Shown one piece after another: positions 51,124 to 60,700 of a stretch of 64,000 nt of DNA. Positions within the stretch are counted from its first letter, which is position 1, and each line of letters starts with the position of its first letter. The notes beneath the pieces are model-generated. The model was not told where the DNA came from. It did no database searches and worked only from the letters and a program-made list of their open reading frames with translations. Position numbers and translations under genes: made by a program. Origin of the DNA: Mesorhizobium sp. ES1-4 (GTDB lineage: Bacteria > Pseudomonadota > Alphaproteobacteria > Rhizobiales > Rhizobiaceae); the NCBI RefSeq assembly GCF_020164745.1, contig NZ_JAIUGV010000021.1:16146-80145 (forward strand), in the 5' to 3' direction.

Positions 51124-52268
51124 GACTGGTTTCCTTTTGGCTGGGGGCCGTTCGGCATCGAGATGACGACGCGGGTGCCGGGACCGGCATCGCGCCATTC
51201 GATTTCGGCACGCAACTGGCGGGCGAGCGATTTGATCAGCCGCATGCCGAACGAGGCGTCGCCAGTGGCATCGGCCATGCCGACGCCGTCATCCGAGACC
51301 TCGATGTTCAAGTGGCCGTCGGGCTGGCTCATCTTGATGCCGATGCTGCCCGATCTCGTGCCGTCCGGCCTTTCCTTGAAGGCATGCTTCAGCGCGTTGG
51401 TGACCAGTTCGTTGACCATCAGCGCCACCGGCGTCGCCTTCTCGGCCGGAATCACGATGGGCTCGAGGTCGAGCGTCGGGTTGATTTCCGACCGTCCCGA
51501 AGCTGTCAGCAGGTCGGAGATGAGATCCCTGGCAAAGTCCGAGACATCGAACCTGCTGACATCCTTGGACTGATAGAGCCGGCGGTGCACGGTGCTGAGC
51601 GCCTCGATGCGCTCCAGCATCGTGCCTAGCGAACGTTTCAGATTCTCGTCGCTGACGGTGCGGCTCTGCATGAGGATAAGCGAGGAGATCATCTGCAGAT
51701 TGTTCTTCACGCGATGGTCGACCTCATGCAGAAGCGTGGTCTGCGCCTCGAGGGCAGCCTCGAGCTCGGCGGTGCGCTCCTTCACAGCTTTCTCGAAACG
51801 ATCCTTGTCCGCCGTGATGCGATGCTCCGAGCGCTTGCGGTCCGAAACATCGAGCTGTGAGGCAAAGAAGAATTGCAATTCGCCTTTGTCGTTGGATACC
51901 GGGCTGATGTAGAGCGCGTTCCAGAAGGTGGAGCCGTCCTTGCGATAGTTCAGGATATCGACGCTGAGATCGGTTTCGTTAGCGATCGCGGCGCGTATCT
52001 GTGCGATGGCTTCCTTGTCGCTCCTGGGTCCCTGCAGGAAGCGGCAGTTCTTGCCGACAACCTCATGACGCTCGTATCCCGTCAGGCGCAGGAAGGCGTC
52101 GTTCGCGAAGACGATCGGATTGTCCTGCCGGCGCGGATCGGTGATGATCATCGACATGCGCGTGGCACGGATGGCCGCCGCGAAGGGATCGCCCTTGCCT
52201 TGCTCGACATGAAGGTCGTCGGTCATGTGCCATGCGTCGGCCGGTTCCCTGGTCCGTTTCCAGTCCAT
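51120..52268 (-). CDS. LOV-domain sensor histidine kinase (blue-light type, HisKA_2/HWE-like)
   Basis: A 382-residue soluble kinase. The N-terminal PAS domain is a LOV domain: GKNCRFLQGP contains the photoactive Cys75, and N107, N117 and Q138 sit at the flavin-contacting positions (LNYRKDGSTFWNAL, FFASQLDVSD). The phosphoacceptor His185 is in LLHEVDHRVKNNLQMI, of HisKA_2 type. The ATPase domain has NELVTNALKHAF, DDGVG and a final GTRVVISMP. GGAG 7 nt before ATG 52268 supports that start over 52286. Similar kinases act in Brucella and Rhizobium light responses. No membrane segment. Confidence 0.92.
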   Translation of the reverse strand: MDWKRTREPADAWHMTDDLHVEQGKGDPFAAAIRATRMSMIITDPRRQDNPIVFANDAFLRLTGYERHEVVGKNCRFLQGPRSDKEAIAQIRAAIANETDLSVDILNYRKDGSTFWNALYISPVSNDKGELQFFFASQLDVSDRKRSEHRITADKDRFEKAVKERTAELEAALEAQTTLLHEVDHRVKNNLQMISSLILMQSRTVSDENLKRSLGTMLERIEALSTVHRRLYQSKDVSRFDVSDFARDLISDLLTASGRSEINPTLDLEPIVIPAEKATPVALMVNELVTNALKHAFKERPDGTRSGSIGIKMSQPDGHLNIEVSDDGVGMADATGDASFGMRLIKSLARQLRAEIEWRDAGPGTRVVISMPNGPQPKGNQS

Positions 52269-52412
52269 AGCGTCACTCCAAGCCATTTTTCGTGGGAGAC
52301 AACGGCCAGAAGTCAGATTTGGTTCAATCTTGAGCGCCTTGCCGCAGTTCGTCGCAGGCGGGAACCAACGGCGAATTTTCGCAACAGATTGGCAGGAAAG
52401 GATTTCCTGACG

Positions 52413-53330
52413 CTAGGGCGCAGGTGCTGGCTTGTGGAAGGCGACGCCGGCGACCACCAGTATGATGCCGAGGCAATCGATGGGGCTGGGAATCTGGCCC
52501 AGCACGACGACGCCGATCAGCGTGGCGGTGACCGGCAGCAGCGACAGCATCAGCGCGAAGCTCGCGCGCGGTAGCCGCGTCATGGCGAGCTGATCGCAGA
52601 TGTAGGGGATGACGGATGAGCAGACGCCGACACCGACGGCGGCGACGAGCAGCGGCGGCGAGAAAAAGGCGGGCAGTGCGTCGCTGACGCCGATCGGAAG
52701 TACGACAACGAAGGCGATTGCCATGGCAGCGCCCAGGCCGGCGATGCCGCCGCCGGCGCGGGCGATACGGTGACCAAGCACGATGTAACCGACAAAGAGC
52801 GCGCCGTTGAGGAAGGCCCAGAACAGCCCGACCGGGTCGCTTGACCATTTGATGTCGATCAACAGCAAGGTGCCGGTGACGGCTACGGCAAGCGCGGCCA
52901 GATTGCGAGCGCTCCTGAGGCCGACCAGCGCAATGGCGATGGTGCCTACGAATTCAATTGCGGCCACCAGCGAGATCGGCAAGCGGTCAAGCGCCAGGTA
53001 GAACGAGCAGTTCATCACCGCCAGGCAAGCGCCGAAGGCAAGGAGCAGAAGCCGCGTCCGTGAGCCGCCGCGGGCGAAGGTTCGCCAGGGGCGGGTCAGC
53101 GGCGCGAAGATCAGTGCCGCCGTGGCGATGCGCAGCCACGCCATGCCGAGCACACCGACATGCGGGAAAAGCAGCACGGCGAAGGCCGGACCAAGATAGT
53201 GGAAGACCGCGCTGATCGCGAACCAGAGATGCGGCGGCAATCTTGTCGCCAGGCTGCCGGCAACAGCGCCGGCACGAGCGGGCCTGGCAATGTCGGGACC
53301 GGCAGCCGGGGCTCGCGTCTGGTCATTCAT
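52413..53330 (-). CDS. EamA/RhtA-family amino-acid or metabolite exporter
   Basis: A 305-residue protein with ten hydrophobic segments, arranged as two EamA repeats. LVAAIEFVGTIAIALVG and PYICDQLAMTRLPRASFALMLSL are typical of the RhtA (threonine/homoserine efflux) branch. It is divergent from an Lrp-type regulator gene with about 90 bp between the start codons, an arrangement in which the regulator usually controls the exporter. The substrate is inferred only. Confidence 0.88.
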   Translation of the reverse strand: MNDQTRAPAAGPDIARPARAGAVAGSLATRLPPHLWFAISAVFHYLGPAFAVLLFPHVGVLGMAWLRIATAALIFAPLTRPWRTFARGGSRTRLLLLAFGACLAVMNCSFYLALDRLPISLVAAIEFVGTIAIALVGLRSARNLAALAVAVTGTLLLIDIKWSSDPVGLFWAFLNGALFVGYIVLGHRIARAGGGIAGLGAAMAIAFVVVLPIGVSDALPAFFSPPLLVAAVGVGVCSSVIPYICDQLAMTRLPRASFALMLSLLPVTATLIGVVVLGQIPSPIDCLGIILVVAGVAFHKPAPAP

Positions 53331-53419
53331 CGGATGAGTATCGCAGCCGATCTTTCCGGTTTATATGGATGATGAGCGCCATTTCAGGTCGTTTATGTTC
53401 CGGAAGCAAGGAGCTTTTC

Positions 53420-53899
53420 GTGAAACGCCTTCGAACCGAAAATGCCGACCTTGATGCGGCCGACATGAAGATACTACGCCTGCTGGAAGAGGACGCGCGC
53501 GTCAGTACGGCGGAGTTGGCGCGCTCGGTCGGCCTGTCGGCGCCGAGTGTGGCCGAGCGCATCAAGCGGCTGCAGGAGAACGGCGTGATCGAAGCCTATA
53601 GCGTCAAGATCAATCCCGCGGCCCTTGGCCTGAAACTGTCGGCATGGCTGCGCATCCGGCCGGTGCCGGGGCAGTTGGCTGTCGTGGCCGAGATCATCCG
53701 CGGCCTGCCGGAAATCGCACAATGCGACCGCGTGACCGGCGAGGACTGTTTCATCGCGCTGGCGCATGTCGGCTCGGTGGCCGAACTCGAACGGGTGATC
53801 GACCGCATCATCCCCCATGCGATGACGAACACGGCGATCATCCAGTCGTCGCCGGTGATCGCGCGCTCGCCGCTGGCGGCGATCAGGCGGCAGGCTTGA
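53420..53899 (+). CDS. Lrp/AsnC family transcriptional regulator
   Basis: A 159-residue protein starting at GTG 53420, 7 nt after AAGGAG. The N-terminal winged helix reads DLDAADMKILRLLEEDARVSTAELARSVGLSAPSVAERIKRL, followed by a RAM ligand-binding domain (LSAWLRIRPVPGQL, GEDCFIALAHVGSVAELE). Such regulators sense amino acids. An upstream in-frame ATG (53369) gives a weaker start. It faces the EamA exporter across a short shared promoter region. Confidence 0.92.
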   Translation: MKRLRTENADLDAADMKILRLLEEDARVSTAELARSVGLSAPSVAERIKRLQENGVIEAYSVKINPAALGLKLSAWLRIRPVPGQLAVVAEIIRGLPEIAQCDRVTGEDCFIALAHVGSVAELERVIDRIIPHAMTNTAIIQSSPVIARSPLAAIRRQA

Positions 53900-54115
53900 T
53901 TCGTGAGATGTTGCTTGAAACGTCGCGCCGCCCCTCATCTGCCTGCCGGCATCAACATCGGCGCCGCTCCTGCAACGCCGATAATTGGCGAAATCGGTAA
54001 CGGCAGCATCTTTCTCCGGTCCCTATACTAGGAGAAATGCCCGGCAGGGCAGTGATGAGCAGCACCAATCTACGGGAAGAATGCCGACGCCAGACGGCGA
54101 TCGAAATCGCCCGCC

Positions 54116-54313
54116 CTAGGCGTGGCCTCGCTTCAGGCGGGCGCGTTTCAAGATGCTGCGCCAGCGGATCATGTCGAACGGGATCGGCTCGTTGTTGTTG
54201 GCGATGTGGAAGATCTCGTTGTCGACGTTCTTGAGCGAACGCCAGAAATCATAGTCTGATATGCGCGGATCGGCCGCCAGCCTGTCCACCTCGACCTTGA
54301 TGTCGGTTTTCAT
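54116..54313 (-). CDS. Small conserved-type hypothetical protein
   Basis: A 65-residue protein starting MKTDIKVEVDRLAADPRIS. AGGA lies 7 nt before the ATG. The sequence is rich in charged and aromatic residues (YDFWRSLKNVDNEIFH, MIRWRSILKRARLKRG), unlike a frame-shifted GC-rich artefact, so I believe it is real. No motif or membrane segment. The flanking gaps (53900-54115 and 54314-54564) contain no other gene; 54419-54442 has an imperfect CGTTAA...TTAACG palindrome. Confidence 0.6.
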   Translation of the reverse strand: MKTDIKVEVDRLAADPRISDYDFWRSLKNVDNEIFHIANNNEPIPFDMIRWRSILKRARLKRGHA

Positions 54314-54564
54314 GCACGTTCCTCGAACCGGCTTTGCCCCGCCGCCCGCATCCCAACTCGATGCGGATCGTTTTCGACCGCTCCGCTGAGTCGTTCAACG
54401 GCTCAAACGGCTTGTTCACGTTAAAACCTTGGTAAGGTTAACGTGGGCGCCAAACCGCTTCAAGCAACCGATGCGGAGGGATTTGAGGGGGCAGCTATTT
54501 TGGTTCGACAGTGTGGCTTTAAAGCCAGATCGATCGTCGCGTCTGACAAAGCGGCGGATTCGGC

Positions 54565-55050
54565 TCAGCCCTGTTTGCGCTTGATTGCGATCGAGCGGCC
54601 GGCGCGTTCGGGCATCGGCAGCACCGAATGGGCGGCGCGCATGGCCTCGATCCTGGCCAGCACATCGGCCGGGAAGGGCGCCACTTTCGGGCCAGACATA
54701 TCGACATGCAATGACAGGGTCTCGGACGTGGCGGCAAGCCAGCCATCGACATGGCGGATTTCCTGGTAGGCCCGCAGCCGCTTCTCGTCATGGTCGATGA
54801 GCTGGAAGGAGACCGTGACCTTGTGGTCCAGGTGCAATTCCTGCACGTAGCAGACATGGACTTCGGCGGTGTAGATGGTCAGGCGCCGCTCCTTCACATA
54901 GTCCAGGCCCATGCCCATCGCCTCGAAGGCCTCGTCCGAGCAGCGGTCGAACAGGACGTTGTAATAGGCCATGTTGAGATGGCCATTATAGTCGATCCAG
55001 TCCTTCTCGATGTCCGTGGGCCTGGAGACGAAGGGGGCGGGGATGGACAT
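54565..55050 (-). CDS. Hotdog-fold acyl-CoA thioesterase family protein
   Basis: A 161-residue protein. The WIDYNGHLNMAYYNVLFD segment matches the D-x-N-G-H-[LV]-N hotdog motif of 4HBT-type thioesterases, with the Asp as catalytic residue and Asn/His nearby. The central strand TAEVHVCYVQELHL also fits. Related proteins are fused to or sit beside L-carnitine dehydrogenase; no such gene is seen here. The start at 55050 has GGAAG 5 nt before it; an upstream extension to 55197 is unlikely. It is divergent from the FAD-linked oxidase. Confidence 0.85.
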   Translation of the reverse strand: MSIPAPFVSRPTDIEKDWIDYNGHLNMAYYNVLFDRCSDEAFEAMGMGLDYVKERRLTIYTAEVHVCYVQELHLDHKVTVSFQLIDHDEKRLRAYQEIRHVDGWLAATSETLSLHVDMSGPKVAPFPADVLARIEAMRAAHSVLPMPERAGRSIAIKRKQG

Positions 55051-55110
55051 CGAAACTTCCTTGTTCTGGTGCCGGACAGAGCGTAACCGGTGAGTGTCTT
55101 TCATTCTGAC

Positions 55111-55153
55111 GCAATTCCCTGGGGAAAGCGCTATGCGCTTTTCCTGCAATTGC
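55111..55153. repeat. Palindromic intergenic element between thioesterase and D-lactate dehydrogenase genes
   Basis: GCAATTCCCTGGGGAAAGCG, a short centre, then CGCTTTTCCTGCAATTGC: the halves form an imperfect palindrome with GCAATT/AATTGC ends. It resembles another family of dispersed rhizobial intergenic palindromes, distinct from copies A-C. It lies in the divergent promoter region. Confidence 0.6.
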
Positions 55154-55211
55154 TTTAGGCATCCATAGCTGCATGACAAGCATGCATGCTGGTCCATTCG
55201 CGGAGGATTTC

Positions 55212-56627
55212 ATGGCTCTGAGCGACCTCAATCCGGTCGAACGCAACGAGGAAGGCATCGCGGCGGTGCTCGGCATCCTCAAGCAAAGGCTGGGCGAGCG
55301 CTTGCAGACCGGGCAGGCCATCCGCTCGCAGCACGCGCATACGACGACTTACATTCCGACGCAGGCGCCCGACGGTGTCGCTTTCCCGGAGACGACGGCC
55401 GAGGTGCAGGAAATCGTGCGCGCCTGCGCGGCCCACCGCGTGCCGGTGATCGCGTTCGGCGTCGGTTCCTCGCTGGAAGGCCACACCAATGCGCCGGGTG
55501 GCGGCATTTCGGTCGATACGTCGCGGATGAACCGCATTCTTTCGGTCAATCCGCAGGATCTCGACTGCACGGTCGAGCCAGGCGTGACGCGCGAGGATCT
55601 CAACCGGCACCTGCGTGACACCGGCCTGTTCTTTCCGATCGACCCGGGCGCCAATGCCTCGCTCGGCGGCATGGCGGCGACGCGGGCGTCGGGCACCAAT
55701 GCGGTGCGCTACGGGACGATGCGCGAGAACGTGCTGTCGCTGACCGCCGTGATGGCCGACGGCGAGACGGTTACGACCGGCAAGCGCGCGAAAAAAAGCT
55801 CGGCCGGCTATGATCTGACCCGGCTGCTCGTGGGCTCGGAAGGCACGCTCGGCATCATCACCGCGCTGACCCTCAAGCTGCAAGGCATTCCGCAGGCGAT
55901 CTCGGGCGGCGTCTGCCCGTTTCCGAGCGTCGAGGCCGCCTGCAACGCGGTCATCGCGACGATCCAGATGGGCATCCCGGTGGCGCGCATCGAACTGGTC
56001 AACGCATTGCAGATGCGGGCGATGAAGACGTATTCCAAGCTCGACTATCCCGAGAGCCCGTGCCTGTTCGTCGAGTTCCACGGCAGCGACGCCGGCGTTG
56101 CCGAGCAGGCCGAGACCTTCGGCATGATCGCGGAGGAAAATGGCGGCGGGCCGTTCCTGTGGACCAGCGTCGCCGAGGAGCGGACCAAACTGTGGAAGGC
56201 CAGGCACGACGCCTATTGGGCGTCGCTGACCTTGCGGCCGGGCGCCAAGGGCCTGTCGACCGATGTCTGCGTGCCGATCTCGCGCTTTGCCGAATGCGTC
56301 ATGGAAACCGAGGCCGACATCGCCGAAATGGGGCTGATCGCACCGATCGTCGGCCATGCCGGCGACGGCAATTTTCACGTGCTGGTGCTGATGGACGTCA
56401 ACGATCCCAGGGAGATCGCGCTGTCGGAGAAGTTCGTTTCGCGTCTCAACATGCGGGCGATCGCCATGGAGGGCACCTGCACCGGCGAGCACGGCATCGG
56501 CCAGGGCAAGATCGGCTTCCTGCGCCATGAACTCGGCCATGGCGTCGACATCATGCGCACCATCAAACAGGCGCTCGATCCGCTTGATATCATGAACCCT
56601 GGCAAGATATTGCGTGATGCGGGCTAA
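55212..56627 (+). CDS. FAD-linked D-lactate dehydrogenase (cytochrome type)
   Basis: A 471-residue FAD-binding type 4 (PCMH) oxidase. The N-terminal FAD domain shows IAFGVGSSLEGHTNAPGGGI, TVEPGVTREDLN and FPIDPGANASLGGMAATRASG; the C-terminal domain ends GTCTGEHGIGQGKIGFL, with the conserved histidines of the D-lactate dehydrogenase/glycolate oxidase GlcD group. It oxidises D-2-hydroxyacids, passing electrons to a cytochrome or quinone. GGAGG sits 5 nt before ATG 55212, which I prefer to 55173. Substrate choice (D-lactate or other) is uncertain. Confidence 0.9.
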   Translation: MALSDLNPVERNEEGIAAVLGILKQRLGERLQTGQAIRSQHAHTTTYIPTQAPDGVAFPETTAEVQEIVRACAAHRVPVIAFGVGSSLEGHTNAPGGGISVDTSRMNRILSVNPQDLDCTVEPGVTREDLNRHLRDTGLFFPIDPGANASLGGMAATRASGTNAVRYGTMRENVLSLTAVMADGETVTTGKRAKKSSAGYDLTRLLVGSEGTLGIITALTLKLQGIPQAISGGVCPFPSVEAACNAVIATIQMGIPVARIELVNALQMRAMKTYSKLDYPESPCLFVEFHGSDAGVAEQAETFGMIAEENGGGPFLWTSVAEERTKLWKARHDAYWASLTLRPGAKGLSTDVCVPISRFAECVMETEADIAEMGLIAPIVGHAGDGNFHVLVLMDVNDPREIALSEKFVSRLNMRAIAMEGTCTGEHGIGQGKIGFLRHELGHGVDIMRTIKQALDPLDIMNPGKILRDAG

Positions 56628-56669
56628 CAGCCGCCAGCCGCTTCTCTACCGTCCGGCGGTAAGCGTCTC

Positions 56670-57632
56670 CTACTTCGCCCGAACGAGCGTCTGCAGCATG
56701 GGGCGGGTGGGGGCGAAGAAGGTCGTGCCGGTCTGCGGCGTGGAGACATCGAGCAGCCGGTCGTAGGCGCCCGGAGGGTCGCCGACATACATGCGCTGCA
56801 GCATTTTCTCGGTGACCCAGAGATATCTGCTGTAGCCGATGAAGTAGGTTCCGAACTCGTTCTGCCCCGGCCTGCCGAACGGCATGTTGTCGCGCAATAT
56901 GTCGAATTCGTTGCCGTCGGCATCCTCGATGGTGGCCAGCGACTTGTGCGATTTGCGCGGCGCGTCATCGTCATCGATTTCGATGTTGTCGATCTTGGTG
57001 CGGCCGATGATCGCTTCTTGCTCGGGCGTTGGAATGCGCGCCCAGGCCTGCATATCGTGCAGATATTTCTGGACGACGACATAGCTGCCGCCGGCAAAGT
57101 CGGCATCCTCGTCACCGACCAGCGCCGAGGCGGGCAGATCGAGGCCGGTCGGATTGGCGGTGCCGTCGACAAAACCGAGCAGGTCGCGGGCGTCAAAATA
57201 GCGAAAGCCCGTCACTTCGTCGACGACGCTCACACCCGGACCAAGCCTGTCGAGCAGGATGCGTTCGAATTCGAAGCACATGTCGGGGCGCTCGGCGCGG
57301 ATGTGGAAGAGCAGGTCGCCCGGTGTCGAGGGGGCCGAATGGACCGCGCCCTTGATCGGTGCGAACGACTTCAGCTCCAGCGGCCGCCGGGCGGGGCTGA
57401 GCCGGTCCCAGAGATCGCGGCCGATACCGGCGATGCATGACAGGCGCCCGCCAAGGTCGCGGAATCCGACATTCTTGACCAGGTCGTCAAGTTCGCCGAG
57501 CACGGAACAAGCCCTGGCCAGGGCCGGCGCTTCGCCGGCGACGGTGACGACAAGGAAAATCGCCGACTGCGAAAGCGGGGCATCGATGCTCTGGGCATCG
57601 ATCGGCACACGGTCCCAGTTCTTGCCCGACAT
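56670..57632 (-). CDS. DyP-type haem peroxidase
   Basis: A 320-residue dye-decolourising peroxidase of the YfeX-like group. The GxxDG motif is at residues 153-157 (GFVDG, catalytic Asp156); PRKSHKSL holds the likely haem-binding His229; the Arg in LRDNMPFGR is the distal Arg. There is no Tat signal, so it is cytoplasmic unless packaged, and the C-terminus (TLVRAK) has no encapsulin-targeting extension. The start at 57632 (MSGKNWDRVP) was chosen over the longer open frame to 58046. It is divergent from the AsmA gene. Confidence 0.92.
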   Translation of the reverse strand: MSGKNWDRVPIDAQSIDAPLSQSAIFLVVTVAGEAPALARACSVLGELDDLVKNVGFRDLGGRLSCIAGIGRDLWDRLSPARRPLELKSFAPIKGAVHSAPSTPGDLLFHIRAERPDMCFEFERILLDRLGPGVSVVDEVTGFRYFDARDLLGFVDGTANPTGLDLPASALVGDEDADFAGGSYVVVQKYLHDMQAWARIPTPEQEAIIGRTKIDNIEIDDDDAPRKSHKSLATIEDADGNEFDILRDNMPFGRPGQNEFGTYFIGYSRYLWVTEKMLQRMYVGDPPGAYDRLLDVSTPQTGTTFFAPTRPMLQTLVRAK

Positions 57633-57766
57633 CCTGAAATCTCCACTTTTCCCCGGATTTGTTTCAGATCGTCCGACCTGACGCAATACTGGGTGAATTG
57701 CCTCTTTATCGACACGCGGATGCGGGTAGAGTGCGGCAAGAATTTCAATCAACCTGTTCGGAGCTG

Positions 57767-60700
57767 ATGCTCGCCCGCCTGTTCGTGATCTTCGGTGGCC
57801 TGTTCGTGCTGGTGCTGTGCGCGGCGCTGGTGGTGCCGTATTTTGTCGACTGGACCGGCTACCGCGCCGAGTTCGAGCGCGAGGCAAGCGCCATCCTCGG
57901 CCGCAAGGTGACCGTGCGGGGCGACGCCACGGCAAGGCTGTTGCCGTTTCCCTCGGTGACCTTTTCGAACGTCGCCGTCGCCGGTGGTCCCGGCGGCCAG
58001 CCGGCCATGACTGTCGAGACGTTTTCGATGGACGCCGAACTCGCACCCTTCCTGCGCGGGGAGGTGTTGATTTTCGACATGCGGCTGGTGCGACCGAAGG
58101 CGACCATCGACATTGCGGCCAATGGTACCGTCGACTGGGCGATGCGGCCTTCCTCGCCCTTCGACCCCGCCCAGATCTCGATCGAGAAGCTGACGGTGAC
58201 GGAAGGGCAGATCGAACTGCGCCATGCCGCCGGCGGCCGCAGCCATATCTTTTCCGAGATCAACTCGACCATTTCGGCCAAGTCGCTGGCCGGTCCGTGG
58301 CACATGGACGGCACGTTGCTGCTGGACGGTTTGCGCACCACGGTCGCGGCCTCGACCGGCAAGGCCGAACCGTCCGGGCAGTTGCGGCTTCGGGTGAAAG
58401 CGGACCCCGATGCCTACCCGCTGGTCATCGAGACCGACGGCAACGCCGGTATCGTCAACGGTGCGGCCGTCTATTCCGGCCAGTTCAAGATTTCAGGCGC
58501 CGACAAGAATTCAGCCGAGTTGCGCGGCACGGATGGCGAGACGGTGAAGGTCAGCGCCGGCAAACCCGATCCGGGCTTTCGGCTGAACGGAAAGTTCTCG
58601 CTCGACCACCAGAAGCTTGGCGTCGACGAATTCCGTTTCGAGACCGGCCCGCTCGACAATCCCTACACCGCCGACGGCAAGGCCTCGGTCGATCTCGGAC
58701 TGAAACCGAGCTTCGCCATAGAGGCCAATGGCGCACAGGTTCAGCTCGACGAGGCGGTGGGCGGCCAGGCGGGTGAGGGCCTGACCCTGGACCAGCGTAT
58801 CGCCGGGCTCGAGCAGGCGCTGCTCGATCTGCCGAAGCCGACCATTCCCGGTACGGTCGAGGTCAAGCTGCCGGCGGTGGTGGCCGGCGACACCACGGTG
58901 CGCGACGTTCATCTTTCCGCCGAGCCGGTCGATGACGGTTGGTCGGTGAAATCGCTCGCCGCGACTTTGCCGGGCCGCACCAAGCTGGAAGCCGATGGCA
59001 AGGTCATGCTCAACGTGCAAGGCCATTTCGGCTTCACCGGCTCGTTGCTGCTGGCCGTGGCGCAACCTTCAGGTTTCGCGGCATGGCTGTCGAAGGATGT
59101 CGACGAGGCGATCCGCCGTCTGCCTGCCGCGGGCTTCAAGGCGAAGGTCGATCTCTCGGAAAACCATCAGTCCTTCAGCGATCTCGAATTGATCCTGGGC
59201 AAGGCGAAGTTTTCCGGCCGCATCGATTCCAGCCAGCCTGACGACGCAAAGCCCTCGGTGCTGATGCGGCTCGAGGGCGGTGAACTCGATGTCGACGGAC
59301 TGGCGGCCTTCGCCTCGATCTTCGTCAGCGACAAGGGTGCCAACCGTTTTGCCAACAGCGACCTCGATTTCCAGATCAAGGCCGGTCCTGTCAGCGCCGG
59401 TGGCTTCACCGCGGATACGGTCGATACCGCGCTAAGGCTGCGGGACGGGCTGCTCGAAATCGACCGGCTGTCGGTCGGCGGACTGGCCGGCGCTTCGATC
59501 AGCGCCACCGGCCGGATCAAGGATTTTCCGGCGAGCCCGACCGGCAAGCTCAACGCCTCGGTGGTCGCCGTCGACCTGAAGCCACTGATCGATGTCGCCG
59601 CGCGGCATTATCCGGACAATGCGGTGCTGAAGGGGCTGGCAGGCCGCGCCGCCGCTTATCCCGATCTGTTCCAGGATGCGCGTGTCGACCTCGTGGCCAG
59701 CGCCGCCGACAATGGCGACGGCACCACGGGCCTTGCGGTGAGCGGGCAAGGCAAGGCCGGCGGCTCGGCCTTTTCGGCATCGCTGTCGGGGAAGGGCGAG
59801 GTGGACAAGCTTGCCGACGCGCCGGTGACACTGACTTTCAATGCCAGGAATCCGGACGCAACCGCCTTGCTGGCGCTTTACGGCCTGCCGGCGCTGCCGC
59901 TCGGCATGCTGGGCGAAGCAAGCACCGACATCCAGGCCAAGGGCACGTTTGGCGGCGGCCTGGCGACGAGCTTCAGCCTTGCCGGCAATGACTTCAAGGC
60001 CGGCTTCGAGGGGACGGTGGCCGATACGCCGCAAGGCCCGGTGGCCAAGGGCAGTGTCAACCTCGACGCCTCCGATATCGAACCCTGGCTGATGACGACG
60101 GGCATCGGCCTGCCCGGCATGGGCGCCGGCATGTCGACATCGCTGGCCGCGCAGGCCGATTACGGCAGCGGGCTGCTGGTGCTCTCCGGGCTCAGTGGCG
60201 CCATCAACGAGGCGGCCGTGTCCGGCGACATCAATCTCGATGTCAAGCAGGGGGGCGACGGCAAGGACGGCGTGCCGCATCTGGCCGGGGCGCTGGCGCT
60301 CGACGAACTCGACCTCGATCCCATGGCGGTGGCGCTGTTTGGCGATTCCGCTTTTCTCGTGGACAAGAACGGAGCCGGCAAAAACAACAAGGCCGACAGG
60401 GCCGGTGCGTGGCCGTCGGCGCCATTCAGCCAGAAGTCCAGCCTGCCGTTCACCGCCGATCTCGACCTGACCACGGCTTCGCTGGCCGCCGGCCCGTTCG
60501 CCGCCGCCTATGACGCGGCCTTCTCGCTCAAGCTCGACCAGGAGGCCATTCGCGTCGCCGATCTCAGGGCCAAATTCCTTGGCGGGGCGCTCTCGGGCCT
60601 GTTTGAGTTGAAGAACAATGATGGCACCGGCCTTCTTACCGGAGAGCTGAAACTGACGGGCGCCGATCTGCCTGATGTGTTGCCGGATGCGGGCATCGGC

